Shown here: piece after piece, positions 39,135 to 48,531 of the stretch
Position numbering within the stretch: the stretch's first letter is position 1
Layout: every line of letters begins with the position of its first letter
From: Labrenzia sp. R4_2
GTDB lineage: Bacteria > Pseudomonadota > Alphaproteobacteria > Rhizobiales > Stappiaceae
Direction: 5' to 3'
Assembly (NCBI RefSeq): GCF_017743865.1
Contig: NZ_JAGHRJ010000011.1
Location: forward strand, 1-64,000
DNA length: 64,000 nt
Notes under the pieces: model-generated
Seen by the model: the letters and a program-made list of their open reading frames with translations, nothing else
Told to the model about the DNA's origin: nothing
Databases searched by the model: none
Made by a program: the position numbers and the translations under genes

Positions 39135-40373
39135 TCATTTGCCAGCCTCCGGACGGCTCCAAGCGGCGTGCATCAAGGCCTCGATCTCCGAGTTGACAGC
39201 TGTCAACGATTCCATCGCCCGGTCGTAAGTGGCGCGGGTGAAGTTCTCCCGGCCGACCTCGTACAGCGTTTGTTTGGTCAGCCCCGCATCGGAAATCGCC
39301 GTCGACTTCACCATGGGAGCGGTCAAAACCCGGTCGCCAAACTGCGCGCGCAGGAACCCGGCGATCTGGGTCTGGGGCCCATCCTGTGGCTCATACCGGG
39401 TGACCAGATAGCGCAGGAAATCGAAATTCAGCGTGCCGCCAGCTTCGCGGACGACCGACAAAAGATCCGACGTCATGAACAGGAACTGGCTCATGGAGGC
39501 CACGTCGAGCATCTGCGGGTGGACGGTAACGATCACAGAGCTCGCCGCACAGAGCGCACCGAGGGTGAGGTAGCCAAGCTGCGGCGGACAATCGAGCACC
39601 ACAACGTCGTAATTGTCTTCGACAGACTTCAGCGCTGTCTGGACCCGTGCAAAGAACAACTCCTGCGGATCGGAGCCGGCTGGCCGGTTTGCCAGATATT
39701 GCGGCGTGGTGTGTTCAAATTCCTGAAGCTCCAGATTGCCCGGCACCAGATCCAGCCCGTCGACATAGGTCTTGCGGATGATCTGCTCGAGCGGCACGCG
39801 CTCCGCATCATAGCGGATCGCACCGTAAATCGTGTCGTTGCCGGTGAGATCCAGTTCCGGCTGATAGCCGAACAGGGAGGAGAGGGAGGCCTGCGGGTCA
39901 AGATCCACCGCCAGCACCCGGTAGCCACGAATGGCAAGATACTGGGCCAGATGCGTTGAGGTCGTGGTCTTGCCGCTGCCGCCCTTGAAGTTGGTAACCG
40001 CAATCACCTGGCAGTGTTCGCTGCGCTCCGGATCCCGGTGGCGAACATAGCTGCGCGCCTTCGTGCTGCCCGGCTCGTGCTGGCTTGCAAGATGGCTTCT
40101 AAGGGCATTGATGTCGGCCAGTGTGTAACTGCGGCGGCCACGGTCGTCTGTCGCGGGGGAGGGGCCGTCACCGGACAGAGCCAACTGGCGCAGATATCCA
40201 TCGGAGACACCGATCAGCTTGGCAGCTTCACCGGAGGTAAACGAGCGCATCACCTTGAGGCTCGACGGGGGGAACAGGCGGGCGCGCAACTCCCCGAGCT
40301 GAACAGACAACTGTTCGGCGTCTTTTGCAATTTGCTGGTCGGCAGCCATCATCGTGTCGTCAATCCTTGCCAC
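39135..40373 (-). CDS. repA: RepA, ParA-family partition ATPase
   Basis: A 412-residue RepA/ParA. It has an N-terminal winged-helix (SFTSGEAAKLIGVSDGYLRQ), a deviant Walker A NFKGGSGKTTTSTHLAQYLA (about residues 128-147), and switch regions VLAVDLDPQASLSSLFGY and VVLDCPPQLGYLTLGA. RepA hydrolyses ATP to move RepB-parS complexes and, with RepB, represses the repABC promoter. It is first in the operon and carries a parS copy inside its last 75 bases. Confidence 0.95.
   Translation of the reverse strand: MARIDDTMMAADQQIAKDAEQLSVQLGELRARLFPPSSLKVMRSFTSGEAAKLIGVSDGYLRQLALSGDGPSPATDDRGRRSYTLADINALRSHLASQHEPGSTKARSYVRHRDPERSEHCQVIAVTNFKGGSGKTTTSTHLAQYLAIRGYRVLAVDLDPQASLSSLFGYQPELDLTGNDTIYGAIRYDAERVPLEQIIRKTYVDGLDLVPGNLELQEFEHTTPQYLANRPAGSDPQELFFARVQTALKSVEDNYDVVVLDCPPQLGYLTLGALCAASSVIVTVHPQMLDVASMSQFLFMTSDLLSVVREAGGTLNFDFLRYLVTRYEPQDGPQTQIAGFLRAQFGDRVLTAPMVKSTAISDAGLTKQTLYEVGRENFTRATYDRAMESLTAVNSEIEALMHAAWSRPEAGK
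39192..39207. promoter_or_regulatory. parS-like partition palindrome inside repA
   Basis: Fourth copy of GTTGACAGCTGTCAAC, inside the 3' end of repA, where the codons are read on the minus strand. Its preservation as an exact palindrome inside coding DNA argues for selection. Confidence 0.85.
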
Positions 40374-40911
40374 AAACCCGGACAGGCCGGCTTTCTCGAA
40401 AAACGGAAGTGTCCAGCTGGTTGTGCCCTTAGCGCATGGCCGTGGGATGACTGCATCAACCGGTTTTCCATTTTCCTCCTGGCCGCAGCATCCTGCCTTG
40501 GCCCAAAATCATCTCTTCATCGATCCGGATATTTGCCGGATCACGACCGGGCGGGGAGAGGCTTGCACAGATTACCGCTGCGCTTTTGTGCTCCTCACAG
40601 TCCTGAGCCGTCAATTTTGCGCAGTATCGGCAGATTCGCAAAATGCGGCAACGGCGATCAACGCCATGGACTGTTGTCAGCGCCCACGATCCCCAGTTAC
40701 GGCAAAACCATGAATTCAGGAACCGTTGGCGTAGATAAAGCCGGGGAACGTTGTTAACGTCAAGTTTTTTAAGGTTAATGAGAGGTTAACGCAACGCGCG
40801 AGAGTTCCTCGTAAGATCTGCCAAGTAAACGAAGACGAGGATCTTCAAAGTGCCTTGCGAACAGTTTCCAAGCCCGTTGCCAGCCCTAAGACTTCTGTTA
40901 CCGAATTGAAA
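40374..40911. other. Upstream region of repA
   Basis: A 538-base region before leftward repA and after the exopolysaccharide fusion gene. No protein is recognised. It should contain the repABC promoter; a palindrome at 40614-40644 is listed separately. Confidence 0.4.
40614..40644. promoter_or_regulatory. Candidate RepA/RepB operator
   Basis: Inverted repeat ATTTTGCG and CGCAAAAT with 15 bases between the arms (8 of 8 paired). It lies about 240 bases upstream of repA. RepA-RepB autorepression acts on such upstream repeats in repABC plasmids; the role here is inferred. Confidence 0.5.
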
Positions 40912-42120
40912 TCAATTGCTTTTTGCCGTCCGATCGCCCTGGCCCTTGCCGATGACGGTTCCAAGGATGATCTTGAGGTCAAATATCAGTCCGCGGCGCG
41001 CGATATATTCGGCATCTTTTCGCGCAAGACGCACCGGATGGCTCATATCAATGCCCTGGATCTGCGCGAAGCCCGTGATTCCCGGCAGGATGTCGAGCAC
41101 GCCCCGCTTGGTGCGTTCCGCTACGAGTTCCTCTTGAACGGGAAGACAGGGGCGGGGGCCTACCAGGCTGAGCTCGCCTTTGAGGATGTTCCAGACCTGC
41201 GGCAGCTCGTCGATCTTGGTCTTGCGCAGGAAAGCACCGATCGGGGTCACCGCGCTGTCTGAAATCTCATGGGTTCCGGCCTGGCGCGTATCCTTGCCCA
41301 TGGTGCGGAACTTGTAGCAGGTGAAGACCTTGCCGCCTTTTCCAACCCGGTCCTGGGCAAAGATACCCGGGCCTGCCGAGCCGGTTTTGACCAGAACCCA
41401 GACGATAGCCAAGAGCCACCAGAAAATAAGGATGACGGCCAGCGCAAAACCGAGGTCGATCAGCTTGCGGCCAAACCGGTAGACAAGGTTCTCGTCCTTG
41501 TTGTCCGCCAGCAAGACCGGCTCATCAGAGGCAACCGTCGAGAGATCCTTACCCACAAACGCTGCAATCCGGTCGACATGAACCAACGGCGCGAAAGCCG
41601 ATACGACCGCGAACCCGGCTGAGCGCAAGAAGCTCGGCAGTTTCTTCAAGACCACAAGCTTGCCGGCAAAATCGTCGCCATAAACAGCTGGAAGATAAAG
41701 ATTGAGCGCATTCTGATCGGCGGCCTGCTCAACCGCCTCAGCACCCGCCCGTTTGCTGCGGGCATACGGGGTCTCCAGCCCGCCTGGAAGCGCGTGAAAG
41801 CTGGAGAAATTCACGAACACCGGCACCCCGGCAGCCTTGGCCTGCGCGGCGAGCTGTTGCGGAAGCTCCGCATTGACTTTGAAGAAGGTCTCTTCGCTCG
41901 CATCAACATCGTTGTTGACAGCTGCAAGGTTTAATAAGCAATCCGCGCCAGAGGCAACTTTCGGCAACTCGTCATAGCTGGCAAAGCTGACTTGCGGATC
42001 TACAGTGTTTGCGCTCGAAGGTGTGCGCCCGATGGCAACGACCTGATGGCCCGCACCCGTCAAACGTCTCACGAGCTGGCGGCCGACAAACCCGGATGCT
42101 CCGGTGATCACATACTTCAC
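40912..42120 (-). CDS. SDR epimerase / phosphoglycosyltransferase fusion
   Basis: A 402-residue fusion. Residues 1 to about 200 are an extended SDR-type NAD-dependent epimerase/dehydratase (GASGFVGRQLVRRLTG, LLNLAAVN, catalytic Y-A-R-S-K). A transmembrane helix follows (LGFALAVILIFWWLLAIVWV). The rest is a bacterial sugar-transferase domain of the WcaJ/WbaP type (GPGIFAQDRVGKGGKVFTCY, KTKIDELPQVWNILKGELSL, VGPRPCLP). It probably transfers a sugar-1-phosphate to undecaprenyl phosphate and starts a repeat unit; the SDR part may prepare the sugar, as neighbouring separate genes do in other loci. Substrate unknown. The C-terminal PGT is the monotopic type. Confidence 0.88.
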   Translation of the reverse strand: MKYVITGASGFVGRQLVRRLTGAGHQVVAIGRTPSSANTVDPQVSFASYDELPKVASGADCLLNLAAVNNDVDASEETFFKVNAELPQQLAAQAKAAGVPVFVNFSSFHALPGGLETPYARSKRAGAEAVEQAADQNALNLYLPAVYGDDFAGKLVVLKKLPSFLRSAGFAVVSAFAPLVHVDRIAAFVGKDLSTVASDEPVLLADNKDENLVYRFGRKLIDLGFALAVILIFWWLLAIVWVLVKTGSAGPGIFAQDRVGKGGKVFTCYKFRTMGKDTRQAGTHEISDSAVTPIGAFLRKTKIDELPQVWNILKGELSLVGPRPCLPVQEELVAERTKRGVLDILPGITGFAQIQGIDMSHPVRLARKDAEYIARRGLIFDLKIILGTVIGKGQGDRTAKSN

Positions 42121-42194
42121 TTTATCGCCCTTCCGGCACCTTCAGTCCGCCTGCACGTCTGGTGCCGCTGCGGTCATTTCTTTTCTGCGCGCGA

Positions 42195-43412
42195 TCAGGT
42201 ATCGCTCTGCGGTGCTTCCACCCCGTGCCGGCATTTCAGCTCGATCAACCACAAGACGCTGACCAGGCCCACCAGGCACCACCACCAAGCCTGCCAGGCT
42301 CCATGGCTCACCAGCGCGACGGTCCAGACCGCCGCAACGGTGGAGAGCACAGCGGGCAGCAGATCCAGCGGCACGACGCGGAGCGAGCCGAAAAACAGAC
42401 AGATCAGCGCCGCAAAGAGCACTACACCGATCACCCCAAGCTCATACCAGACCTGGATTGCAAAATTGTGCGGGTGGCCCCAGCCCAAAAACGGCTCAAT
42501 ATCCAAGTCCTTGTAATCGACCGCCGCCATATAGCTGGCATCAACGCCGTGGCCAAGGAAGAAGTGGTTGCCGATCAGACTGGAAAACGCGGTCCAGATG
42601 TCCGCCCGGATCCCGACGGAGCCATAGGGGAGGCGGCTTGCCAGAACATCCGGGATCAGCGACATCACATGCGGCGAGATCACCGGCATCAAAATGAATG
42701 TGCCGAGCGTCAAAAGCCCAAGAAACCAGATGCCCTTGTCTTTCAGGAGAACGAACACCGGCAGCAACAGAATCGTGGCGATGAACGCCAGCTTTGCCGT
42801 CTCACTGTCTGACATGAAAGCCGCGCCGCCAACAGTCAGCACCGCTGCCAAACGCACCCCCGGCACCTTTTTAGACTGCGGCAGCGCATAGAGGACAAAC
42901 GGCAACATCAGGACCAGCGCGACAGCTGCGCGGTTCATCCGGAAAACCTCCGGCGAAGCCCCGACGAGGGCGCGCACAGGTGTTCCAAAAATAACTTCAG
43001 AAACGAGAAACAAAGCCGTCCCGATAATCGCAAGGGGAAAGAGAATGGACCTGATCAGCCGTGCGGATGCACTGACCGCGAGCGCCGCGACACAGAGGCC
43101 GAAGAGTACCAAGTTTCCGGCAAAATGCACCGTTGTTTCGAGGCTTCGGTCGACCGATGTCGACCAGCCAACCGATAGGGCCATGAAAACCACAAGAACT
43201 TCAAACAGGAGCACGGCAGGGCTGCGGGCCGTGTCAATCACAGACTGAAAAACCGCCTTTGGGCTTCGGTCAATCGCCGCAAACAGGAGCAAAAGCACGG
43301 CGACAAAAACAAAAATGGGCGTCGCAATGTTGCGCGACAGAACCATCAAAAACGGTGTTGCGAAGACTGTCACAACAACGCTATTGAGGTTTAAACATTT
43401 GGAAACGTTCAT
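42195..43412 (-). CDS. O-antigen ligase/polymerase-family membrane protein
   Basis: A 405-residue polytopic protein with about ten to twelve transmembrane segments (for example LFPLAIIGTALFLVSEVIFG, LAFIATILLLPVFVLLKDKG). It has the O-antigen ligase (WaaL)/polymerase (Wzy) style large periplasmic loop and the motif GWGHPHNFAIQVWYELGV, the HPHN region seen in this superfamily. It is 74 bases upstream of the SDR/PGT gene in a leftward pair. It could polymerise or ligate the glycan; sequence alone cannot decide. Confidence 0.82.
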   Translation of the reverse strand: MNVSKCLNLNSVVVTVFATPFLMVLSRNIATPIFVFVAVLLLLFAAIDRSPKAVFQSVIDTARSPAVLLFEVLVVFMALSVGWSTSVDRSLETTVHFAGNLVLFGLCVAALAVSASARLIRSILFPLAIIGTALFLVSEVIFGTPVRALVGASPEVFRMNRAAVALVLMLPFVLYALPQSKKVPGVRLAAVLTVGGAAFMSDSETAKLAFIATILLLPVFVLLKDKGIWFLGLLTLGTFILMPVISPHVMSLIPDVLASRLPYGSVGIRADIWTAFSSLIGNHFFLGHGVDASYMAAVDYKDLDIEPFLGWGHPHNFAIQVWYELGVIGVVLFAALICLFFGSLRVVPLDLLPAVLSTVAAVWTVALVSHGAWQAWWWCLVGLVSVLWLIELKCRHGVEAPQSDT

Positions 43413-43575
43413 CTATCCGGTTTCAAACTATGATTTATCGCGCCAAGTAATCCGTAGAACCGGAAAGCCAGTTTTGATTAGCAAAATATGCGGGCCACAC
43501 CAAGGCAAATTGCATTCTTTCCGGTATGGTGTTAGCCGACGCAGGAGTATCCACGTTGAGTTGCGCACAAACAGC

Positions 43576-45459
43576 ATGAACTTTTTGAACAAAAGACTGA
43601 TTGCCATTCTCCATGACGCGTTCATGTCTGGATTGGCGCTGTTTGCCGCTCTCGTTGCGCGATACGGCATCGACCATTTGCCACCAGCGCCGACTGTCGC
43701 CGCATGGATTGCAATTTTCGTCGCCATCTCCGCAATCGTCTTCAAATTCATGGGCCTCGGGCGGGGGCTCTGGCGCTTTGCCTCGCTCGCTGATCTCAGG
43801 GCAATTGTTGTCGCCTCGCTCATCAGCATCGTGATCTTCGTCCTGGTGCTCTTCTTGATCACCCGTCTGGAAGCCCTGCCGCGTTCGGTTCCGGTCATCA
43901 CCTGGTTTGTCATGGTGGTCTTGATCGGCGCTCCGCGCCTGGCCTACCGGGCCCACAAGGATGGCGGGCTTGGACGTCTTGGCGGGCTCGGCAAACCGCC
44001 GGAAGGCGTCAAGCATGTCCTCCTGGCAGGCCATGTGCGCGATGCCGAGCAGGCGATCCGCACCCACCAGTTGGAACGCTCAGGCCTTTACAAGGTCCAC
44101 GGTCTGATTTGTGCCAATTCCGCCAAGAGCGGACACAGCATCCGCGGCATTCCAATACTCGGAAACGTCGATGAGCTCGCCGATCTCGCCAAGCGGTTGG
44201 AGCGCTCCGGGACGCCCGTCGAAGCAATCTTGTCAGTGACGCCACGGCCCCCGGCCGATTTTACCAAGGCTCTGACGCAATCCGCCGCCGATCTTGGCAT
44301 CCCGGTGAAGCGCGCGACGCCAAGGCCGCTGGATCTGAGCGAACCGGATTTTTCCGAACTTACCATCGACGATCTGCTCGGCCGTCCGCCGGTGAAGCTG
44401 GACACCAGCAGGATGAGCGACCTCATCAGCGGGCGCACCATTCTGGTGACCGGCGCCGGCGGCAGCATCGGATCCGAGGTCGTCCGCCAGATCCTGAAAT
44501 ACAATCCCGCCCGGCTCGTACTCCTGGAGAACTCGGAATTCGCGCTCTACAAGATCGATCAGGAAGTGCAGGGCAGGGCGCCCGATCTCGCACGCAGTGC
44601 TGTGATCGCCGACGTGCGCGACCGCCAGCGGATCTTTGACGTCATCCAGTTTGAGAAACCAGCCATCATCTTCCACGCAGCTGCGCTGAAACACGTGCCG
44701 CTGGTCGAAGATAATCCGCTGGAAGCCATCCAGACCAACATCATCGGCACGCGGAACGTCGCGGATGCCGCCGTTGCTGCGAAGTCGGAAGGGTTCGTCC
44801 TCATTTCCACGGACAAGGCCGTCAAGCCGACCAGCATCATGGGCGCGACCAAACGAGCAGCGGAAGTCTATTGCCAGGCGCTGGATGTGTCCGGCACCTG
44901 CACCCGCTTCATCACCGTGCGCTTCGGCAATGTTCTGGGGTCCAACGGCTCGGTCATTCCGCTGTTCCGCCAGCAGATCGAAGCCGGCGGCCCGGTGACC
45001 ATCACGCACCCGGACATGCGCCGCTACTTCATGACCATCCCGGAAGCCTCCGAGTTGGTCCTGCAGGCGGCCGCCTTCAGCGTCGACAATTCCAACCAGC
45101 GCGGCCGCATCTATGTCCTGGACATGGGCGAACCGGTCAAGATCACCGATCTTGCCAAGATCCTGATCTCGCTCGCTGGTCTCAAGCCGGAGAAGGACAT
45201 CGACCTTGCCTTTACCGGCCTTCGGCCCGGGGAGAAGCTGTTCGAGGAGCTGTTTGAGAGCAATGAGGAAAACCTGCCCTCCGGCGCGGACGGCGTGATC
45301 GTGGCAACCGCCAACCAGATGGAGCTGCAGACGATCACCACCCTGGTCACGCACCTTCAGGCCGCTGCGTCAAACGGCGATGTGCCCTTAAGCGTTGCGC
45401 ATCTCTCCACCATCGTGCCGACCCTTACCAACGACAAGCTGGAACGCAAACAAGCATAG
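43576..45459 (+). CDS. WbpM/PglF/CapD-type UDP-sugar 4,6-dehydratase
   Basis: A 628-residue membrane-anchored long-form dehydratase that converts UDP-GlcNAc to the 4-keto-6-deoxy sugar. It has four N-terminal transmembrane helices (to about residue 120), a second Rossmann domain, then the catalytic domain with GAGGSIGSEVVRQILKYNPA, LKHVPLVEDNPLEAIQTNI, and MGATK in place of YxxxK, as in long-form CapD/WbpM enzymes. The frame opens at 43315, but the family N-terminus begins at the ATG at 43576 (MNFLNKRLIAILHDAFMSG). It is divergent from the O-antigen ligase-like gene. Confidence 0.9.
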   Translation: MNFLNKRLIAILHDAFMSGLALFAALVARYGIDHLPPAPTVAAWIAIFVAISAIVFKFMGLGRGLWRFASLADLRAIVVASLISIVIFVLVLFLITRLEALPRSVPVITWFVMVVLIGAPRLAYRAHKDGGLGRLGGLGKPPEGVKHVLLAGHVRDAEQAIRTHQLERSGLYKVHGLICANSAKSGHSIRGIPILGNVDELADLAKRLERSGTPVEAILSVTPRPPADFTKALTQSAADLGIPVKRATPRPLDLSEPDFSELTIDDLLGRPPVKLDTSRMSDLISGRTILVTGAGGSIGSEVVRQILKYNPARLVLLENSEFALYKIDQEVQGRAPDLARSAVIADVRDRQRIFDVIQFEKPAIIFHAAALKHVPLVEDNPLEAIQTNIIGTRNVADAAVAAKSEGFVLISTDKAVKPTSIMGATKRAAEVYCQALDVSGTCTRFITVRFGNVLGSNGSVIPLFRQQIEAGGPVTITHPDMRRYFMTIPEASELVLQAAAFSVDNSNQRGRIYVLDMGEPVKITDLAKILISLAGLKPEKDIDLAFTGLRPGEKLFEELFESNEENLPSGADGVIVATANQMELQTITTLVTHLQAAASNGDVPLSVAHLSTIVPTLTNDKLERKQA

Positions 45460-45896
45460 TCCGCAAATTTGCCGATTTCTGCGTGGCCTCCTTCCACCTG
45501 CCGACAGTTGCAGCCAGCACAAAACTTAGTTTGCCGACTTAGGACGTCCGCAACGCCATCCCCGTTTTCTGCTGCCAAACGCAACATAAAGAAATATCCA
45601 TAAATTCAGTCGGAAAAGTACTTGTTCATCTGAAACAATTCACCTGCCAATAAATGTTGCAGCGCGATATTTTTGACCTAACAGGCTGATATTAATCCAT
45701 TAAAGGCTGTAATATTTTCATATTTATTTGAATAAAAAGTTATTCTATCGCACTGCAGCATTTGAAATTATATTCTTGCAATTATTCTCATTTTGAACCT
45801 GATTCCGAATTTGATTCTATTTTTGGCAAATTTTTCTGACACCCCCCCTCTTTTCCCGTAGTGTAGTTCCGGAAATGTATTAAGGGGGAATAAGTT
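45460..45896. other. AT-rich upstream region of the first repeat exoprotein
   Basis: About 437 bases, noticeably more AT-rich (many A/T runs around 45660-45840) than the coding DNA. No gene. It probably carries a regulated promoter or an H-NS/MucR-type silencer site; a clear ribosome binding site (AAGGGGGA) precedes the next gene. Confidence 0.5.
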
Positions 45897-48413
45897 ATGG
45901 CTACTTCAGACGATGGTCTTTATGACATCTATCGTTTTTTTAATACTCAAACCGGTGCACACTTCTTTACGTCAAGTGAAGCCGAACGAGATAACGTTCG
46001 AAACACGCTTCCTCAGTTTTCATATGAGGGCAACGTCTTCGACAGCAATGCAGTCGACGGTGCCACTGGATCCGTCCCCGTCTACCGGTTCTTCAACACC
46101 AATACCGGCGTTCATTTTTATACCGCCAGTGAGGCGGAAAAGAGCCAGGTAGCAAGTCTTCCGGGGTTTAACTTTGAAGGCACGTCCTACATTGCTTATG
46201 AGTCGAGCACAAGCGCAACAGAAACCATGCCGCTCTACCGGTTCTACAACACATCCACTGGCACACATTTCTACACTGTCAACGAGGCTGAAAAGACGAC
46301 TATTCAAAACACTTTGCCGCAGTATAGTTTTGAAGGCATCGCGTACTATGTAGGGGGACCTACCGGATCAACTACACCAACCGATCCAACGACACCGACC
46401 GACCCTACGACCAATACCATCGTCCTGACAGCAAATTCGGATACGGTCGGCGCAACGTCACCGGCTGCCGACACCCAGGGAACAGCTGGCGCAGACACCT
46501 ACACCGCTGTCTATGATCCGACCGGCGGCGCAACAACATACTCAAACGCAGATGTGCTTAATGGGGCCGGGGGCACCGATACCGTTAATCTGCGGGTCGC
46601 AAGCACCAACAACGGGGACACAATCAATTCCGTCTCGACAAACGTGGAAGTGTTCAACGTCACCAATCAGGTGACAAACGGCAACACGTTTATCTGGGAC
46701 TTTCAGAACACCACAGGCGAAACTACAATCGCAGATGTGTCCTCAACAGGCACGGGAGGCAGCGTCAGCCGGTTCATCAATGTCGACAACGGCACGGCTG
46801 CCGCCATGACCACAACATTGGGCCTCATGCAGGTCCATTTCAGCGGGACCCGAACAGCCACCACTGATGCGTTTTCTTTGGAACTGAACGGCGCTGGCTC
46901 CACGACCCAAGCTGCTACGTTCAGCACCACGGACGCTTCAGGAAACACCGACAGTTCCTTCGAAATCGCCAACATCACGAGTTCCACAGCGGTGTCCAAC
47001 GTCTCGCTCGGCAATGGCGGGATGACGCTCACCACGGTCAACGTATCCGGTGATGCCGCGCTGACACTGGCCGAGAACCAGAACTTCGCAGGCTTAACCA
47101 CAGTAAATGCAAGCACTTTTACCGGGGCCCTCAACATCAATGCATCGGGATCCACACAATCGGGTTTCTCGTTCACCGGCGGCAGCGCAAATGACAGAAT
47201 TGTGCTTGCCAACAACACCCTGAGCTCGGCCACCACGCTCAACGGCAACAGCGGGACCGATACTCTAGCAACAACGAACATCAACACGCTCACTGCTTCG
47301 ACGGTCAATTCCGCAACGAACTTCGAGGTTCTAGAGGATATTGGCGGAGCGAGGAGCTTTACGGCATCCAACTTCACCGGCATCAACTCGTTTTTGTTCA
47401 GCACGGCCGCAACCAACAATCGGGCGACGATGTCCGGCATCGAAAGTAATGACGCGATTGCGATTTCTGCTGATATAACTTACGGAGGCGATGAGGGCTT
47501 ACGGTTGAGCGGGAATTCTGCCGGTACCACCGCAAATCTTGAACTTAGGGCGACGAGTGCCACAAATGGTGAAGTCGCCATCACCGCGAACCAAAGTAGC
47601 AGTACTTCCGCAATCGGCCTGGAAACCAATGTGTCGACACTCAACCTGAGCAGCACGATTGACTCCGGAACGCAAACAAACGCCAACTTGATCAAATCGA
47701 CATCGAACAACTCAGCCTACGGGATCGAAAACAGTAATGTCGCCAACGTCAACATCTCCGGGACGCAAGCGCTCACAATAAATGCGGACGCTGGCACGTC
47801 ACTTGCCAACGGGCAGAACGTTTATGGCTTCTCGTCCGGTGTGGCGGTCGATGCCAGCAGCTTCACCGGTGTGTTGCGGCTGGCCGGCTCTGCCAACGCA
47901 GACACAATTCAAGGCGGATCCAATGCGGACATTATTTACGCCTTGGGCGGCGCGGATGTCATCACGGGCAATGGCGGCGCAGATCAGTTCCGCCATGCGC
48001 ACTATAACAATCAAGTTGACCGGATCACCGACTTTACTGTGGGCACCGACAAAATCGGACTAAACCAGATCGACTTCGGCAACACCACAGCGACGCAGGC
48101 AGGTGCGGCCCTGAACACAGCCGACTACATCACCAACGTATCAAGCATCACCACCATCGGCGGCGGAGCTGCCAATACGGTAGTTGAACTTCAAACATCC
48201 CAATCGACAAGCGATATGACCAACAATACCGGGTCGGCAGTAGCCGCCTATGTGCTGGTTCACAACTCAACGACCGGCAGAGGCGAGCTTTGGTACGACG
48301 CAGACTGGAGCACAACGGCAAACAGAGACCAATTGTATACATTCGACACTGTCACTTCGCTTGCCGGAATCCAGAGTTTCAGCAACACAGACTTTGTCGA
48401 ATACAGCTTCTAA
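45897..48413 (+). CDS. Repeat-rich RTX-type exoprotein with N-terminal triple repeats
   Basis: An 838-residue secreted protein. Residues 1 to about 160 hold three copies of a ~45-residue repeat of the DUF5648 type (IYRFFNTQTGAHFFTSSEAE, VYRFFNTNTGVHFYTASEAE, LYRFYNTSTGTHFYTVNEAE). A Thr/Pro-rich linker (TPTDPTTPTDPTTN) and a long beta-rich, Thr/Asn-rich middle region follow. Near the end is an RTX-like calcium-binding block (ANADTIQGGSNADIIYALGG, ADVITGNGGADQF), with no N-terminal signal peptide. Type I secretion by a C-terminal signal is expected. No HlyB/HlyD/TolC genes are in the window. Likely an adhesin or matrix protein. Confidence 0.85.
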   Translation: MATSDDGLYDIYRFFNTQTGAHFFTSSEAERDNVRNTLPQFSYEGNVFDSNAVDGATGSVPVYRFFNTNTGVHFYTASEAEKSQVASLPGFNFEGTSYIAYESSTSATETMPLYRFYNTSTGTHFYTVNEAEKTTIQNTLPQYSFEGIAYYVGGPTGSTTPTDPTTPTDPTTNTIVLTANSDTVGATSPAADTQGTAGADTYTAVYDPTGGATTYSNADVLNGAGGTDTVNLRVASTNNGDTINSVSTNVEVFNVTNQVTNGNTFIWDFQNTTGETTIADVSSTGTGGSVSRFINVDNGTAAAMTTTLGLMQVHFSGTRTATTDAFSLELNGAGSTTQAATFSTTDASGNTDSSFEIANITSSTAVSNVSLGNGGMTLTTVNVSGDAALTLAENQNFAGLTTVNASTFTGALNINASGSTQSGFSFTGGSANDRIVLANNTLSSATTLNGNSGTDTLATTNINTLTASTVNSATNFEVLEDIGGARSFTASNFTGINSFLFSTAATNNRATMSGIESNDAIAISADITYGGDEGLRLSGNSAGTTANLELRATSATNGEVAITANQSSSTSAIGLETNVSTLNLSSTIDSGTQTNANLIKSTSNNSAYGIENSNVANVNISGTQALTINADAGTSLANGQNVYGFSSGVAVDASSFTGVLRLAGSANADTIQGGSNADIIYALGGADVITGNGGADQFRHAHYNNQVDRITDFTVGTDKIGLNQIDFGNTTATQAGAALNTADYITNVSSITTIGGGAANTVVELQTSQSTSDMTNNTGSAVAAYVLVHNSTTGRGELWYDADWSTTANRDQLYTFDTVTSLAGIQSFSNTDFVEYSF

Positions 48414-48437
48414 GACAGCCTTTGTGTATCAAAACGT

Positions 48438-48470
48438 AGCGCCGCTTTCTAATAAAGCGGCGCTTCCTTC
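48438..48470 (+). terminator. Rho-independent terminator between convergent exoproteins
   Basis: A perfect 11-bp stem (AGCGCCGCTTT / AAAGCGGCGCT) with a 5-base loop (CTAAT), then TCCTTCC. It lies 24 bases after the stop of the first repeat exoprotein; the opposite side faces the next gene's end. Confidence 0.8.
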
Positions 48471-48531
48471 CCAAATGAACTAACAACCGAAGTGGCAAGA
48501 CGGTATGTCAATAAACTGCAGCGCCGAGCGT

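Noticed and set aside
41914..41929. GTTGACAGCTGCAAGG as a fifth parS
   Set aside because: Only 12 of 16 bases match and the palindrome is broken; it lies inside the epimerase fusion gene.
43315..43575. 87-codon N-terminal extension of the dehydratase
   Set aside because: It overlaps the divergent gene's start, has no family similarity and the normal membrane N-terminus begins at 43576.
44233..45354. 373-codon minus-strand frame opposite the CapD-type gene
   Set aside because: Shadow frame; the plus strand encodes the full dehydratase.
46703..47440. Minus-strand frame of 245 codons opposite the large exoprotein
   Set aside because: Its composition simply mirrors the Thr/Asn-rich repeat coding strand; no domain is visible.
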